From Saccoglossus kowalevskii (taxonomy: Eukaryota > Hemichordata > Enteropneusta > Harrimaniidae): a DNA stretch of 24,596 bases. The DNA lies in the NCBI RefSeq assembly GCF_000003605.2, contig NW_003155743.1:182758-207353 (forward strand). The letters are read 5' to 3'. How positions within the stretch are numbered: position 1 is the first letter of the stretch; each line of letters begins with the position of its first letter. Below, in pieces: positions 1-9,423 of this stretch. The notes beneath the pieces are model-generated. The model did not search any database. It saw nothing but the letters and a program-made list of their open reading frames with translations, and was not told where the DNA came from. The position numbers and the translations under genes are program-made.

Positions 1-766
1 TATAAGAGATAATTGCTAATTTGCATAACAATTCACTCAGTAAGAAGTTTGCTAATGCTCATAATTAAAATGGCTGTAACAGTTCCAAATTTAAATGTAT
101 AATCGTTTTGTTAAAAGTTAAATATAGTGCATAATATGGAGATCCCGTCATTTCTTTTTTTCACCATGTTTCATTTTTATTATTTATGTACAGCCTTGCT
201 AAATCTTGCTAAGCATTCAAAAGAGAGAATGTTTGCATCTGTTATCTATATTTTAAAATCGTTTTTTTAGTATGTTCCACTATTCACAATTCTACAAAAT
301 TTTAACAGTCTGTAGCCAAAACTGTTTAGATAATAAAAAGCAAAAAAAAAAAAAATTTACTCTCAAGTGCCCACAAACCTGCATCTCTACCTTAAATTTA
401 TATTCAGATGTTGAACAATAATCAATTTTCATAAAAAAAGTACGATTATGTTGTGGTGTTTTTTCTCTGCATAAATGCATGCACAGATTGGAGAGTAATA
501 AAACTTGCATTTAGAAGTTAGAAATGTGACAACTTAGGTGGCAAGTATAAATGCACTAAAAAATACTACAAATATAGTTGGTAATCGGTCAGCTTTCAAA
601 TGTAGTTGTCAAATTAGGGTAAAAATTCTTTAAAACCAAAAAACCACAAGGAAGATTAAATTTCACAAAGAAAAATTAAAATTAATAAATAAATTAAAGA
701 AATGCAAACAAATAAGCGAAATGTTTTGGCAGGAATGAATATAGAATTCAAATTAAAACAACTTAC
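1..766. other. AT-rich intron, no exon found
   Basis: This is downstream of the donor of exon 4 on the minus strand and so should be intron. It is very AT-rich with short A and T runs. A possible exon around 370-470 (donor-like CAG then GTTTGT) fails because the frame required by the phase-0 upstream exon meets stops. No repeat family of this window is present. Confidence 0.5.
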
Positions 767-859
767 CTCGCTTTCATAGTGAGAAACTTGGGCAAATTTG
801 AATTTCCGATTCAAGTTACCTTTCTGGATGTTCAAGATCAAGGAACTCTGAAAATCAAT
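767..859 (-). CDS. Fourth coding exon; the gene continues out of the window
   Basis: This 93-bp exon has acceptor TTTTCAG and a strong donor (GAG then GTAAGT). It is phase 0 at both ends and encodes residues 227-257, starting IDFQSSLILNIQKGNLNRKF. The alternation of hydrophobic and charged residues, read on from exon 3 (RRILQ then IDF), fits strands 2-4 of a PH-like barrel. A second acceptor, CAG at 849-851 in the same phase, could shorten the exon by four codons. The remaining strands and the C-terminal helix of such a domain should lie in exons beyond position 1: nothing between 1 and 766 keeps a phase-0 frame between good splice sites. The PH assignment is tentative. The exon itself is well supported by both splice sites and phase. 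Confidence 0.62.
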
Positions 860-1022
860 CTGAAAATAGAAAATACACAAAAATGGATGACAATTAGAAC
901 TTTCCCTTTTTCTGTAAAATAAATTAAAACTGACTACACTAACCAAGTATATTTGAATACAGAACAACACTTCTGTTTGCGAAATGAGATGTTTTATTTT
1001 GTACGATAAAACTACAACTCAC

Positions 1023-1205
1023 CTGTAGAATTCTTCTTTGGCTACTTTTATTTTTATAATATTTATAAACTCCAAAATTATATAGTTTTTTGTCTTTCAA
1101 AGCATGTTCAGCTTCCATGATGGCTTCTGCCTCTCGTTTAGCGGACTCAGCAATTATAATATTTGATGCATATCTCATGGCATCATCAATACACATCCGG
1201 CCGTG
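1023..1205 (-). CDS. Third coding exon, helix leading into a possible PH-like fold
   Basis: The exon is 183 bp, phase 0 at both ends, with acceptor TTTCAG and donor CAG then GTGAG. It encodes residues 166-226. HGRMCIDDAMRYASN repeats the motif of exon 1. It is followed by a strongly helical stretch rich in Ala and Glu (about 25 residues, SAKREAEAIMEAEHALKD). The last 20 residues switch to a beta-like pattern (LYNFGVYKYYKNKSSQRRIL) that runs straight into exon 4. A strand, a basic loop and another strand is the usual start of a PH or PTB-type barrel, so a phosphoinositide- or protein-binding module is possible. That is inference from pattern only. Intron 3, which follows, is only 163 bp. Confidence 0.72.
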
Positions 1206-2404
1206 CTGAAAGTAAACAAGACAATCTTGTAAATATGTAACAGAAGAAAGAGTATTGATAGCGACGATGGAATTTTGTGCTTCAGACTTCCCTAATTCTA
1301 TATCAGAATTTTAGTTCAACAACAACACCTTCTAATTTAAAGTCGTCGTGCCGCATCCTTTTCGATATGGAACTCATAGCGACGTATACATCGCGTGTAA
1401 AATACATTGTTTATTTACATGAAATTCGAACACGTGCTGCGCGACGATCACTGCGCTTTAAACCAAAGGGGTAACGTACAATGAACCCATATGTGAATAT
1501 ACCCCCGGTAAGCTGTGATGTTTATGATAGGAAAGCTTTGACCTTTGAGAGCCAGTCAACCTTTATCACAGATATCAAACCCACATAATATTTTCACAAT
1601 TTTTCCCAAATTTTGATCAACATTTGTAGCTAATAGGACACTATGTCCATTTAAGTTCAAAATTACCAAAATAGGTATGGAAAAATACATAAAAACATAA
1701 TTGTTCCACCGCATTTAGCCTGGACGGAAAAATAAGTCTCAGCACTAATATCATGGGGGTTATATAACCCCAGCTTTTGGCTAGCGATCATCGGTTCCTT
1801 CCAGATATGCTAACATAAACTGAAAACACAAATTGAAATGTACAATGTATAGAAAGTACTAATCAGAATTTGACATCTACCTTGCGGCCATGTTGTCAGA
1901 CACAGTGTTCGTACAACTTGAAACCCTTACCTTATGGGTTTTAACTTTTAGATTGCCGACAACAAAAGTAAATCATCCTGCACTTGTTCACAAATTATAC
2001 GGCTACGTATTTTCTCCATTTATGGTGGGACGTATTGTGGTCTGAGAAATGTTTAATTGACAGATACCCCATAAACAAAGGTTGCAAACATACAACACTT
2101 AAAAGTTACAGACAATAAGCTGGTTCTATAAATCCTATTGAAGAATTTAAAACAAATAAGGAAAGATTTTCCAATGTAGGAATACATAAAATTAATAACA
2201 CTAATTGTTCGCTAATTAACATACAGAAAACAAGGTAAAGTTATTTTTACATGTCAGTCATTGGAAGTAACAGGACACACCCACATTAATGTATTTGCAA
2301 ACACAATCACATACTAAAAGTTGTATGATTTAAAGCGCAAATAACAAAGTATTCAAAGTTGCTGAACAAAAGACACGGGTATAGTTTATACTGAAATACT
2401 TCTA

Positions 2405-2612
2405 CTGTAGAATACTTTATTTCAGCTTGGAATTTATTTTTACTATTTTTGCTGAAGGGATGCTTCAGTGAAAATAAAATCAAGCGAATATACTTTTTTT
2501 CATATGTCTCACATTCAACTCATAAAAAATCAGTGAAAATAAATTCCCTACAAATTACCCAAAATGTCTTTTCAGCGAAAATTTATTCCAGCTAAAATAA
2601 AGTATTCTACAG
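2405..2612. mobile_element. MITE family A, copy 1 (TA target, palindromic)
   Basis: The element starts CTGTAGAATACTTTATTT and ends with the matching inverted end AAATAAAGTATTCTACAG (about 37-bp imperfect inverted repeats), flanked by TA on both sides. The interior repeats GGAATTTATTTT and GCGAAAATAAA motifs, so the whole 208 bp can fold back. TA flanks and small size point to a Tc1/mariner-mobilised non-autonomous element. No transposase remains. Confidence 0.8.
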
Positions 2613-2691
2613 TATTCAAAGTTGCTGAACAAAAGACACCAGACACAACTATGCAAGATACAATGGTATAGCTTATACTGAAATCCTTCTA

Positions 2692-2871
2692 CTGTAGAAT
2701 ACTTTATTTCTGCTTGGAATTTATTTTCGCTATTTTCAGTGAAAATAAAATCCAGCGAATATACTTTTTTTCATATGTCTCGCATTCAACTCATTAAAAA
2801 TCAGTGAAAAGAAATTCCATACAAAACACCCAAAAAATGTTAGCAAAAATTAATTCCACAGTATTTCACAG
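2692..2871. mobile_element. MITE family A, copy 2
   Basis: The left end CTGTAGAATACTTTATTT matches copy 1. The right end is eroded, finishing near TATTTCACAG before a TA. It shares the central stretch (TTTTCATATGTCTC, CAACTCAT) with copy 1. It lies in the second half of the local duplication. Confidence 0.7.
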
Positions 2872-3160
2872 TAATTAGTTGGACCACTCAATTACTACTA
2901 TTAGCTAATTAGATCACCTGATTTGTGATAAAATTTATTTCTTCTAGCAATACAACCACCTGGCAGGCAATGGCCATATTTAGATGCTATCAATCCACCT
3001 TGATGATTCTTCTTATTGAAAAGAAATAAACACTTTTCAGTCTGTTTGTGTTTTGTTGCTATGTTTCCCTCAATTTCTGTTTGAAATGGACATTTTTAAT
3101 TGTACAATCATAGTACCACTGACCACCAAAAACTTGGTCCTCTCCAATACAAGTACATGT

Positions 3161-3519
3161 AATAGACCATTTTTCGTTCACTGCCAGATCCCATGTTACA
3201 CGTGAAATCAAATGTAAAAACAGGAGAGACATAGTGTTGTAGTTGTGTCAAAACATTACATGGGATTCGACAAGCACAAAAGTAGTTTTGGGATATTTCC
3301 ACGCTTAATAATTTGCTATACATATTTGATGATGGTCAATTTTGATGAAATACCAGTAATTCTATCTCAATGCTGGTTTCCCCTCTGATGAAAGATCCAT
3401 GTTTTAACATTGAACTACATGTATAAAATTTCAAAATTAAATAATTCAATTTTTGCGGCAGATGTTGGTTCGTGTCTTTCACACAATGTACAAGATTTTG
3501 CAGTGAATAAAAAAAACAT
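3161..3519. mobile_element. MITE family C, old copy with decayed CpGs
   Basis: This aligns along most of its length with the copy at 13680-14049. Shared anchors are AATAGACCATTTT, AAAAACAGGA, GGGATTCGACAA and CATTTGATGAT. Where the other copy has CpG, this one mostly has TpG or CpA (for example GTGTTGTAGT against GCGTCGTAGT). The right inverted repeat is nearly gone. It lies in intron 2, between exons 2 and 3. Confidence 0.72.
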
Positions 3520-3556
3520 CAATTCAGCCACACATAAGATAATTATTTATTCATAC

Positions 3557-3856
3557 CTTGACTAAGTTTGCAATGATGAGTCTTTCGAGATCCCCTTCCT
3601 TGTATTCATCAGAATTTCCAATCGCAAGTTTTGCCTTTTTGACGTCATCCTCTCCTATCACACCTTCAGCTAACATCAATTTAATAACCCCCTCCGCACT
3701 CTCTTCACTTTTTTTCTCAGCATCATTGTAGAAAACCGGTGTTTTATGTTTGTCTTTCTTGGAAAAAGTGTTGCCAAATATCCCACTGGCGGATGATTGT
3801 TTTGAACTCCGTCGTCCAAATTTTTGTAAGAAGAAATTCTTGTTTACAGTTTGATT
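3557..3856 (-). CDS. Second coding exon of the same minus-strand gene
   Basis: This 300-bp exon lies between an acceptor (CTTTAG) and a donor (AAG then GTATGA) and is open in phase 0 for 100 codons (residues 66-165). The first 45 residues are basic and serine-rich (KFGRRSSKQSSASGIFG), which suggests a disordered linker with possible phosphorylation sites. The second half looks helical: GVIKLMLAEGVIGEDDVKKA, then a charged stretch, then GDLERLIIANLVK. The segment AEGVIGEDDVKKAK resembles the G-x-x-x-x-D-D-A motif of exons 1 and 3. The reverse-strand frames are closed, and the exon is clearly less AT-rich than the introns on either side. No domain family is recognised. An enzyme function is not suggested by anything visible. 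Confidence 0.72.
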
Positions 3857-4458
3857 CTAAAGATGGAAAAAAAAGTTAGATTAGACTTTCATTGTCATGG
3901 TTACATTGTAATGTACATGTATTGAAAAACGCTGCAATAGGATTAGTTTATGTGAGTGCCTGGTTGCACTCTGAAAATAAAGTTGAGAGAGAATTTAATT
4001 ACATTAAGATGTAAAAATAATACTGCATTATTGAAGTTCTAAATGCATTGTAGTAATCTCTTGATTTATCTTATTTGTTACATACACAACTTCCTGTTGA
4101 GAAAAAAATGACATCAGATCTGAAAAACAAGGAACAATATCATGATTATTCTTTTTGTTTCTCTAAGCAGTTAATCCCACCATTAATGATATCATCCAGA
4201 TGCATCATGGGAGTACCACAATGCGCACAGCACTTTATCCATTAAAGTTGTCACAGCATGAAATCTGCTGATAAATTACAATTTTTACTTTTTATTTTAT
4301 TTGCAGTGTTTGACAAAACATTATATTTTAAAATTAATCTACCTGTATATGGCTTCAAGCATAAAGCATAAAGTTTTCAAAAAAATGTTGAACATTTTGT
4401 TGTCTATTCTCCTCCTCTCACACAACACATTCATTTTGGGGTTGACCATACAAAATAC

Positions 4459-4579
4459 TTGGGGCAGGAAGATTGTAGGAAGTGCAAATTTCTCCTCCTG
4501 TTGCAATGGTTCACTGGGGGTAAGCTTTTTATTTCATTCATTTGTCCCCTACAAAAATCTTTCTGCCAATCTGCCCCAA
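4459..4579. repeat. Imperfect inverted repeat, possible small foldback element
   Basis: TTGGGGCAG at 4459 is mirrored by CTGCCCCAA ending at 4579. Just inside are GAAGATTGTAGG and its rough complement CCTACAAAAATCTTT, with a small offset. This could be an eroded MITE; there is only one copy in the window. Confidence 0.35.
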
Positions 4580-5385
4580 CCTTCATTAGAAGGTCTCAAT
4601 CTCCTCTTCAACTCCAAATGTTGCACAGGCTTAGCCAAAGTACATGGTCTTATTCACAATAGTGGTTTACAAGTTATGTAGTGAGTACACTTTGCATGTG
4701 TGGATTTATGAGAATAAACATGACCAGAACAATGGGTCATACCACCAAGAGTAGTATAATCAATTTAACGATATACTGTGAAGTACTTGCTGAAAAACAC
4801 ACTTAAAACCCAATTGACAGAAGTCATCTATTTTCACTGATTTTTTTTCACTGTGTTTAAATTTTTGTGATTTCACTCTAATAAAATTAAAATTCAAAAG
4901 TTTTTTCTTATTAATAGCTGCTATAGAACTATTTAATGGATTAAAACTCCAAGATTCTTTTTTTTTAAAGTAGAATAATCAAAAATTCCTAAGAATCGCC
5001 ATGGAATGGCTATTTTATTTTTATTTTAATTCAAAGAAACCCTATATTTAGCTTAGTTTACAATATAATACACAGGCACACCGTTAACACAACAGGGGTT
5101 TGATCAACTATTTGATATAGTATCTGCATTCCACTGATAAATCCACATCATTTTATATTTATATCCTGTGTAATTCTAGGACATACAAGTATGTTTGTCA
5201 GCACTTCTCTCACCAATAAAAACTCTGAGGTGTTTTGACTAAAACAAAATACATAAAAAAATGACAAAGAAATTGATTTTTTTTATTAAAAACTCCCACA
5301 TATTTGATAGTAAAAAACAAAACAAAAAATATCCAGATAAAACAAATGTGATAAAAAAATTAAGTAACTGAATAAAATAATTTGC

Positions 5386-5449
5386 CATTTCCCCAACCTC
5401 CCAGAATTTTTAATGGTCAATCCCTAACTCAACAAATGTTGGGGAAATG
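5386..5449. repeat. Hairpin with 12-bp perfect arms
   Basis: CATTTCCCCAAC (5386-5397) is exactly complementary to GTTGGGGAAATG (5438-5449). A few further matches outside extend the arms to about 17 bp with mismatches. The loop is 40 bases. It may be a tiny foldback element or an RNA hairpin in the intron transcript. Confidence 0.5.
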
Positions 5450-5734
5450 AAAATTGATATTTTGAGAGATTGCCATTCTCTTAAAAAAGAAAGTGAGAGT
5501 TGTATTAAACTCAACAAGTGCTAAACTATTTTGTTTCAAACTCTTGAATTAACCCTTTCTCAGGATAAAATGAAACCAGGCATATATGAAAGCTGCATCT
5601 AGTTTGAACCACCTGTTTTGAATGACAAAAATAAAGATGACATCAGAACCACTTTATTAATCAGTATCCATGATGTCATAATTTAATCATGATTAGAATC
5701 TCTTGTAAGCAGCTGTGAACTGTCCTTTAGGGGA

Positions 5735-6215
5735 ATTCTACTTCTGCTTTGTTTTCTGTTGGAAACGGCGTTCAGCAAGGTAGCATTATTTCGTCTTAAC
5801 TTTTCAACGTATAAACGTGTATATAGACGACCTCAGTGCTTGTTTAAAGTCATCTAAAGTGGGCTGTTGAGTGGGTGGGGTTTTTATCAAGCATTTGAAG
5901 TATGCTGATGACTTGGTTATCTTGTGCCCGTCCATCCGTGGTTTGCGAACTCTTGTTAATGCCTACTATGAATATGGCTTGGACCTTGATATCAATGATC
6001 CTGAGAAGTCTGAATGTATGTACCGTATTTGATTCTTCGGAAGAGTGGTAATAGAAGCAGTGTACTTCCACCTGTATATTTTGGTGACTCTATGCTTAGA
6101 ATTGTACATAAGCACTTTTATCTATGATATGTTGTTATAGATAGCTATTGATGATGAGGACGGAAAACAACAGATTTGATCATTCTACGACAGAGCCAAT
6201 ATTCAACGTCAAAAA
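5735..6215 (+). mobile_element. LINE reverse-transcriptase fragment, degraded
   Basis: Translated on the plus strand, this shows the conserved blocks of a non-LTR retrotransposon reverse transcriptase. GVQQGS lies at 5767-5784, IDDLSACLKSSKVGC at about 5850, and the catalytic YADDLVILCPSIRGLRTLV starts at 5901. After these come YEYGLD and a decayed KSECM segment, then a faint FYDRANIQRQ block near 6188-6217. The blocks sit in more than one frame; a TGA replaces the usual Trp just before VGGVF, and an extra short stretch separates the FNVY and IDDL parts. The order and wording resemble the CR1/L2/Jockey-like clades common in marine invertebrates. Endonuclease and 3' tail are absent, so it is a dead internal fragment, lying antisense in intron 1. 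Confidence 0.8.
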
Positions 6216-6611
6216 TTGTTTAGTTGAGCACTTTGACAGTTGCTTATTTCTAGACTTGACAGATACGCATGACGAACATGACAGACGGAGTACTGTGTAA
6301 GAATTACTATTCCACAGGGATGATAAACATAATATTTTGCAAATCTAGTGTACATATTCAATAACTATTCTTCATTTCTACATTGTATGTAATTCAAGAA
6401 ATATTAAAACACTTCAAAATAACCTGTTAGTATATTCGAACAAACAAGTTTAATTTTTAAAAACTTCACTTTACCCTCATCATGAAAATGGAATAACCTA
6501 AACTGTAGGCAATGAGACAGAACAGTTAAGTCTACATTGGATAAAAACCGATGTATTTTGTATACAAACATATCTAGGAATTCTAATGCAATTAACGATA
6601 GAATCTGCAAA

Positions 6612-7181
6612 CACGCAGCCTGTCGGCTGAGATAGCACCGCTGTTAGCAATGCACATGGCAATTAAAGAACAGAAGATATCATTAGAAAATGAACAAATC
6701 TGAGAGAGATCCACATGTAGTACCTATATATGTAATATCAAAGCAATTGGACTTGAGGTTTTTAACAAGAAGTCGAAAATATCACTTTTTACCAAAAATG
6801 ACAAAAATATTCACCCAAATTAGAGAATTAAAGATATCATTACAAAATGAACAAATCTGAGAGAGGTCCACATGTAGTACCTATATATGTAATATCAATG
6901 CAATTGGACTTGCAGTTTTTAACAAGAAGTTGAAAATACATGTATCACTTTTTACCAAAAATGACAAAAATATTCACCAAAATTAGAGAATTGAAAATAT
7001 CATCATGAAATGAACAAATCTGAGAGAGGTCTACCCAAGGTACATATACACCAAGTATCAAAGCATTCAGGCTTGTAGTTTTCAAGAAGAAGTCGAAAAA
7101 GTAAAACATTGACACGGACGACCACAGACAATCACTCATATGATAAGCTCTGCTCGACAAAGTCGACAGCGGAGCTAAAAA
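6612..7181. mobile_element. Tandem-core non-autonomous element, copy 1 (pearl-like)
   Basis: The left end carries the hairpin CAGCCTGTCGGCTGAGATAG. The core has about three tandem units that begin near 6676, 6833 and 6996 (spacing about 157 and 163 bp), each with ATGAACAAATCTGAGAGAG. The right end runs through GACACGGACGACC to a hairpin around GCTCGACAAAGTCGACAGC and GCTAAAAA. Unique ends around a core of about 160-bp tandem units is the architecture described for pearl/CvA elements of bivalves and for Helitron-like non-autonomous elements. That family link is inference. Confidence 0.68.
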
Positions 7182-7575
7182 ACTGGTATCATCATATTGT
7201 AACAGTATGGGAAGTGCGCCCTTACATTACCGCAATAACCGCAATCACACCTGGCCCAGTGCGTCCAGCTTTCATCAATCAAAACAAAACTTGTCACTCT
7301 AAATTACATCATATGTTGTGAGGTCACGCAGTGATAAAATTGTAATTACACCTATAAGGTTATGATAAAACCTTTATGGACTGGATATGGCTTTTGCGGC
7401 CTGTGGATTATTATGTACACATATTGTATTTTTGAATACAGCAATAATCTTACTCTTTCTATTTAGCCAAACCTTTCTGAGAATCAACTGCATTCCATTG
7501 CCATTGGATAGAAATGTGTTTGATTGACGCACAGAATATTATCTTTAATTCACATCGCGTATCACAATAAACGAA

Positions 7576-7609
7576 TTATAAGATAAAGTTCATAACCCTT
7601 ATCTTATAA
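7576..7609. repeat. Short AT hairpin
   Basis: TTATAAGATAA (from 7576) pairs with TTATCTTATAA (to 7609) around a loop of about 12 bases. Nothing else marks it as a terminator or an element. Confidence 0.4.
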
Positions 7610-8283
7610 ATCCATGATATCATCCATACTTAAGAAAAATGTTTTACATGGGGAAACCAAAATGTCGCTTTGACATTTTTATTAAAAAAGACATGAAGAG
7701 GATCTTTAAATTTTTAATTCGCCAGTTTTCATCTCTCGATCGGTTCTTGCTAAAATATGTTTGAACATAGATTTGATGAAACAGATTTGATGATTATATT
7801 GAAACAAATAATTAAACAAAACATTTTTTGTGCAACGGTATCGGTAGTGTTGGCGGTACATACGATTGGGGAAAGACACCATCAACAAGATTACCGGGGT
7901 ATTTTGTGGATCACCCTGCGAACTTGGAGATTCTACTTCTAGGCAAATATTGGCGTTATAAATTAATAAATAACGCGTACTCTAACATTATTATTAAACG
8001 ACACATGTTGACAAAATCAGTGTCATTACAACATACATTCTGGCCATGCATCATTAGAGAATTGACAGAGTCATACCACATTGACTGTGGATTGAGTCCG
8101 CGGTCAAGGCCAATCACTGCTAACAAACTGACCACTCGTTGACTACTTTGGCGGTGTTTAAATAGGGTGAACAGAAAGTCAGACTGGGACAGATATATTG
8201 ATGGGTTACATAATACACACACCACAAATGCGGCAGTTAGTTATGTTTTTGCAAATACAGGACGATCATATAGCGTATTTTAC

Positions 8284-8478
8284 CTGATTCGAATCGCTTT
8301 CGCCTCGCTGGTTTGCATTGCTCATATTTTCGTTTTCGTTGCTCGTTTCGTCGATTATTTCGTCGCAGTGTTGCTTGTACACATACTGCAGAGCGTCATC
8401 AACAGTCATCAGTCCTTCACGTACCTGTACCATAACCCATAATTGTTCGTCGTTGCTAAGTTTATACTGTTGTGCCAT
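8284..8478 (-). CDS. First coding exon of an unrecognised gene (possible PH-domain protein)
   Basis: This exon encodes residues 1-65, starting MAQQYKLSNDEQLWVMVQVR. The ATG at 8478 is the first of the open frame and lies just below a CpG-containing 5' flank. The exon ends at a good donor (CAG then GTAAAA) in phase 0, and the next exon downstream also starts in phase 0. The first 35 residues look helical and include REGLMTVDDALQYV, a motif that recurs in weaker form in exons 2 and 3. Residues 40-65 are acidic, polar and probably disordered (DETSNENENMSNANQRGESD). I do not recognise the family. The start, donor and phase are seen directly; joining this exon to the next three is inferred from phase and shared style. 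Intron 1 is about 4.4 kb and rich in transposons. Confidence 0.68.
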
Positions 8479-8640
8479 TGTAAATCAGTAACGCAGTACA
8501 AGGAAGAAGTCCTTAGTAAACACAGTAAAACTTGTAAAGTTAGCTAATGCGCCGCCATGTTGAACTTTTCGGAAACACCCGGTGACGTCATTGAGGAAGA
8601 GTCCAGCCTCGTTTTGAACTTCATTTGGTAAAACTTTTGT
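8479..8640 (-). promoter_or_regulatory. Probable promoter and 5' UTR of the minus-strand gene
   Basis: This stretch lies just upstream of the ATG at 8478. Read on the minus strand it has AACATGGCGGC (8561-8551), which matches the YY1 consensus common near transcription starts of housekeeping genes. It also has a perfect CRE palindrome TGACGTCA at 8583-8590. CpG is more frequent here than in the gene's introns. No TATA box is obvious. YY1 and CRE functions are established for other animals; use here is inferred from position and motif match. Confidence 0.42.
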
Positions 8641-9273
8641 TCAAAGTTAAAAATTTGGGTTACGGGCTAGTTCGTCGCCGCTCGCCAAAACAATACTGCT
8701 TAACAAATCTTACACACAGTAACTCTTTTTGTGTGTGCAATACATGGTAAACATAATCATGGCGACCATGTCAAACTTATTCCAACATTTCCCGAAGTGA
8801 CTATTAATACATGTTGGTAAGTCTGAAAACAAGCAATACAGTAACTACATTCCAACACCCATGATGATAGAGACATAATGATGTGGCGATGAAAAATGTT
8901 ATAGCCATGGCAACCACTAACGATCGTAATCGCCAAATTTGCGGAAACACCTAATTAGTGCAGTGGTTATTTTGTACTACAACTGTGAGTGACATTAACT
9001 AATAGTCGGAGATGTAACGGCAAGGTAGCCACATTCAATTTGGACCCGATCCCGACGCTATACGATGACACGATTACTGGTACAAGGGGGCATATATTTC
9101 GAATTGTCAGTTGTATGTGTCTTATGTGAAAGCACTGATGTGAGGGTAATTACTACAAACACCGTTGTTCTTCGGGAAAGTAAGCTAGTTCACCTGGCAA
9201 CGTTACATGCAACTCATTAGACTCCCGATGAAATCACGAAGTCAACTCATCATCACTGAACTTTGGTTCCTAG
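8641..9273. other. Intergenic, CpG-richer, no gene seen
   Basis: This lies between the promoter of the minus-strand gene and the candidate exon at 9274. It holds many CpGs, short frames only and no repeat shared with the rest of the window. It could include distal promoter sequence. Confidence 0.4.
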
Positions 9274-9423
9274 GGAACAACAAATTATGATTACGAAGAT
9301 ACTGCGACTTTTTTCAAAGATCGAGAAGGCAATGGTAAGGTCGCTGAAACAAATCAGGGAGAAAATCTCGCTTTTACAAATATGGGACCTGGGCACCGGG
9401 ATGACAATATTTTGACGACATAG
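9274..9423 (+). CDS. Candidate terminal exon of an unknown gene (weak)
   Basis: After a possible acceptor (TTGGTTCCTAG) a frame stays open for 49 codons to TAG at 9421. It encodes a polar acidic peptide (GTTNYDYEDTATFFKDREGN, then further hydrophilic residues ending ILTT). Two AATAAA hexamers follow within about 70 bp of the stop (near 9463 and 9480), as expected for a 3' end. No upstream exon was found and no family is recognised. It might be a real last exon, an old remnant, or chance. It lies 430 bp before the GPCR remnant on the same strand, but a stop plus poly(A) signals argues against one gene. Confidence 0.18.
   Translation, partial: GTTNYDYEDTATFFKDREGNGKVAETNQGENLAFTNMGPGHRDDNILTT

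Larger units (their letters stand above)
2349..2880. repeat. Tandem segmental duplication of about 262 bp
   Basis: The sequence starting AGTATTCAAAGTTGCTGAAC at 2349 starts again at 2611. In both copies it is followed by a TATACTGAAAT segment and then a MITE. The second copy carries an extra stretch of about 25 bp after AAAGACACC. The duplicated unit therefore contains flank plus element, so the second MITE arose by duplication and not by a separate insertion. Confidence 0.75.
1206..3556. other. Intron 2 of the minus-strand gene
   Basis: This 2.35-kb intron holds a CpG-dense patch (about 1255-1480), a perfect 16-bp palindrome GGGGTTATATAACCCC at 1756-1771, a tandemly duplicated TA-flanked MITE (2349-2880) and a decayed copy of the 370-bp MITE (3161-3519). 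The rest shows no coding potential. Confidence 0.5.
3857..8283. other. Intron 1 of the minus-strand gene
   Basis: This 4.4-kb intron contains an imperfect inverted repeat at 4459-4579, a hairpin at 5386-5449, a LINE fragment (about 5735-6215), a tandem-core element (6612-7181) and a small hairpin at 7576-7609. No further exon is needed, because exon 1 ends and exon 2 begins in the same phase. An open frame on the plus strand at 4301-4681 spans an inverted repeat and looks like chance. Confidence 0.5.

Noticed and set aside
292-510. Possible fifth exon of the minus-strand gene (STSEYKFKVEMQ)
   Set aside because: The only AG acceptors nearby give the wrong phase for joining to exon 4, and the required frame meets stops.
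4301-4681. Plus-strand open frame of 126 codons
   Set aside because: It lies antisense in intron 1, spans an imperfect inverted repeat and has the composition of AT-rich noise, with no splice or promoter signals or recognised domain.
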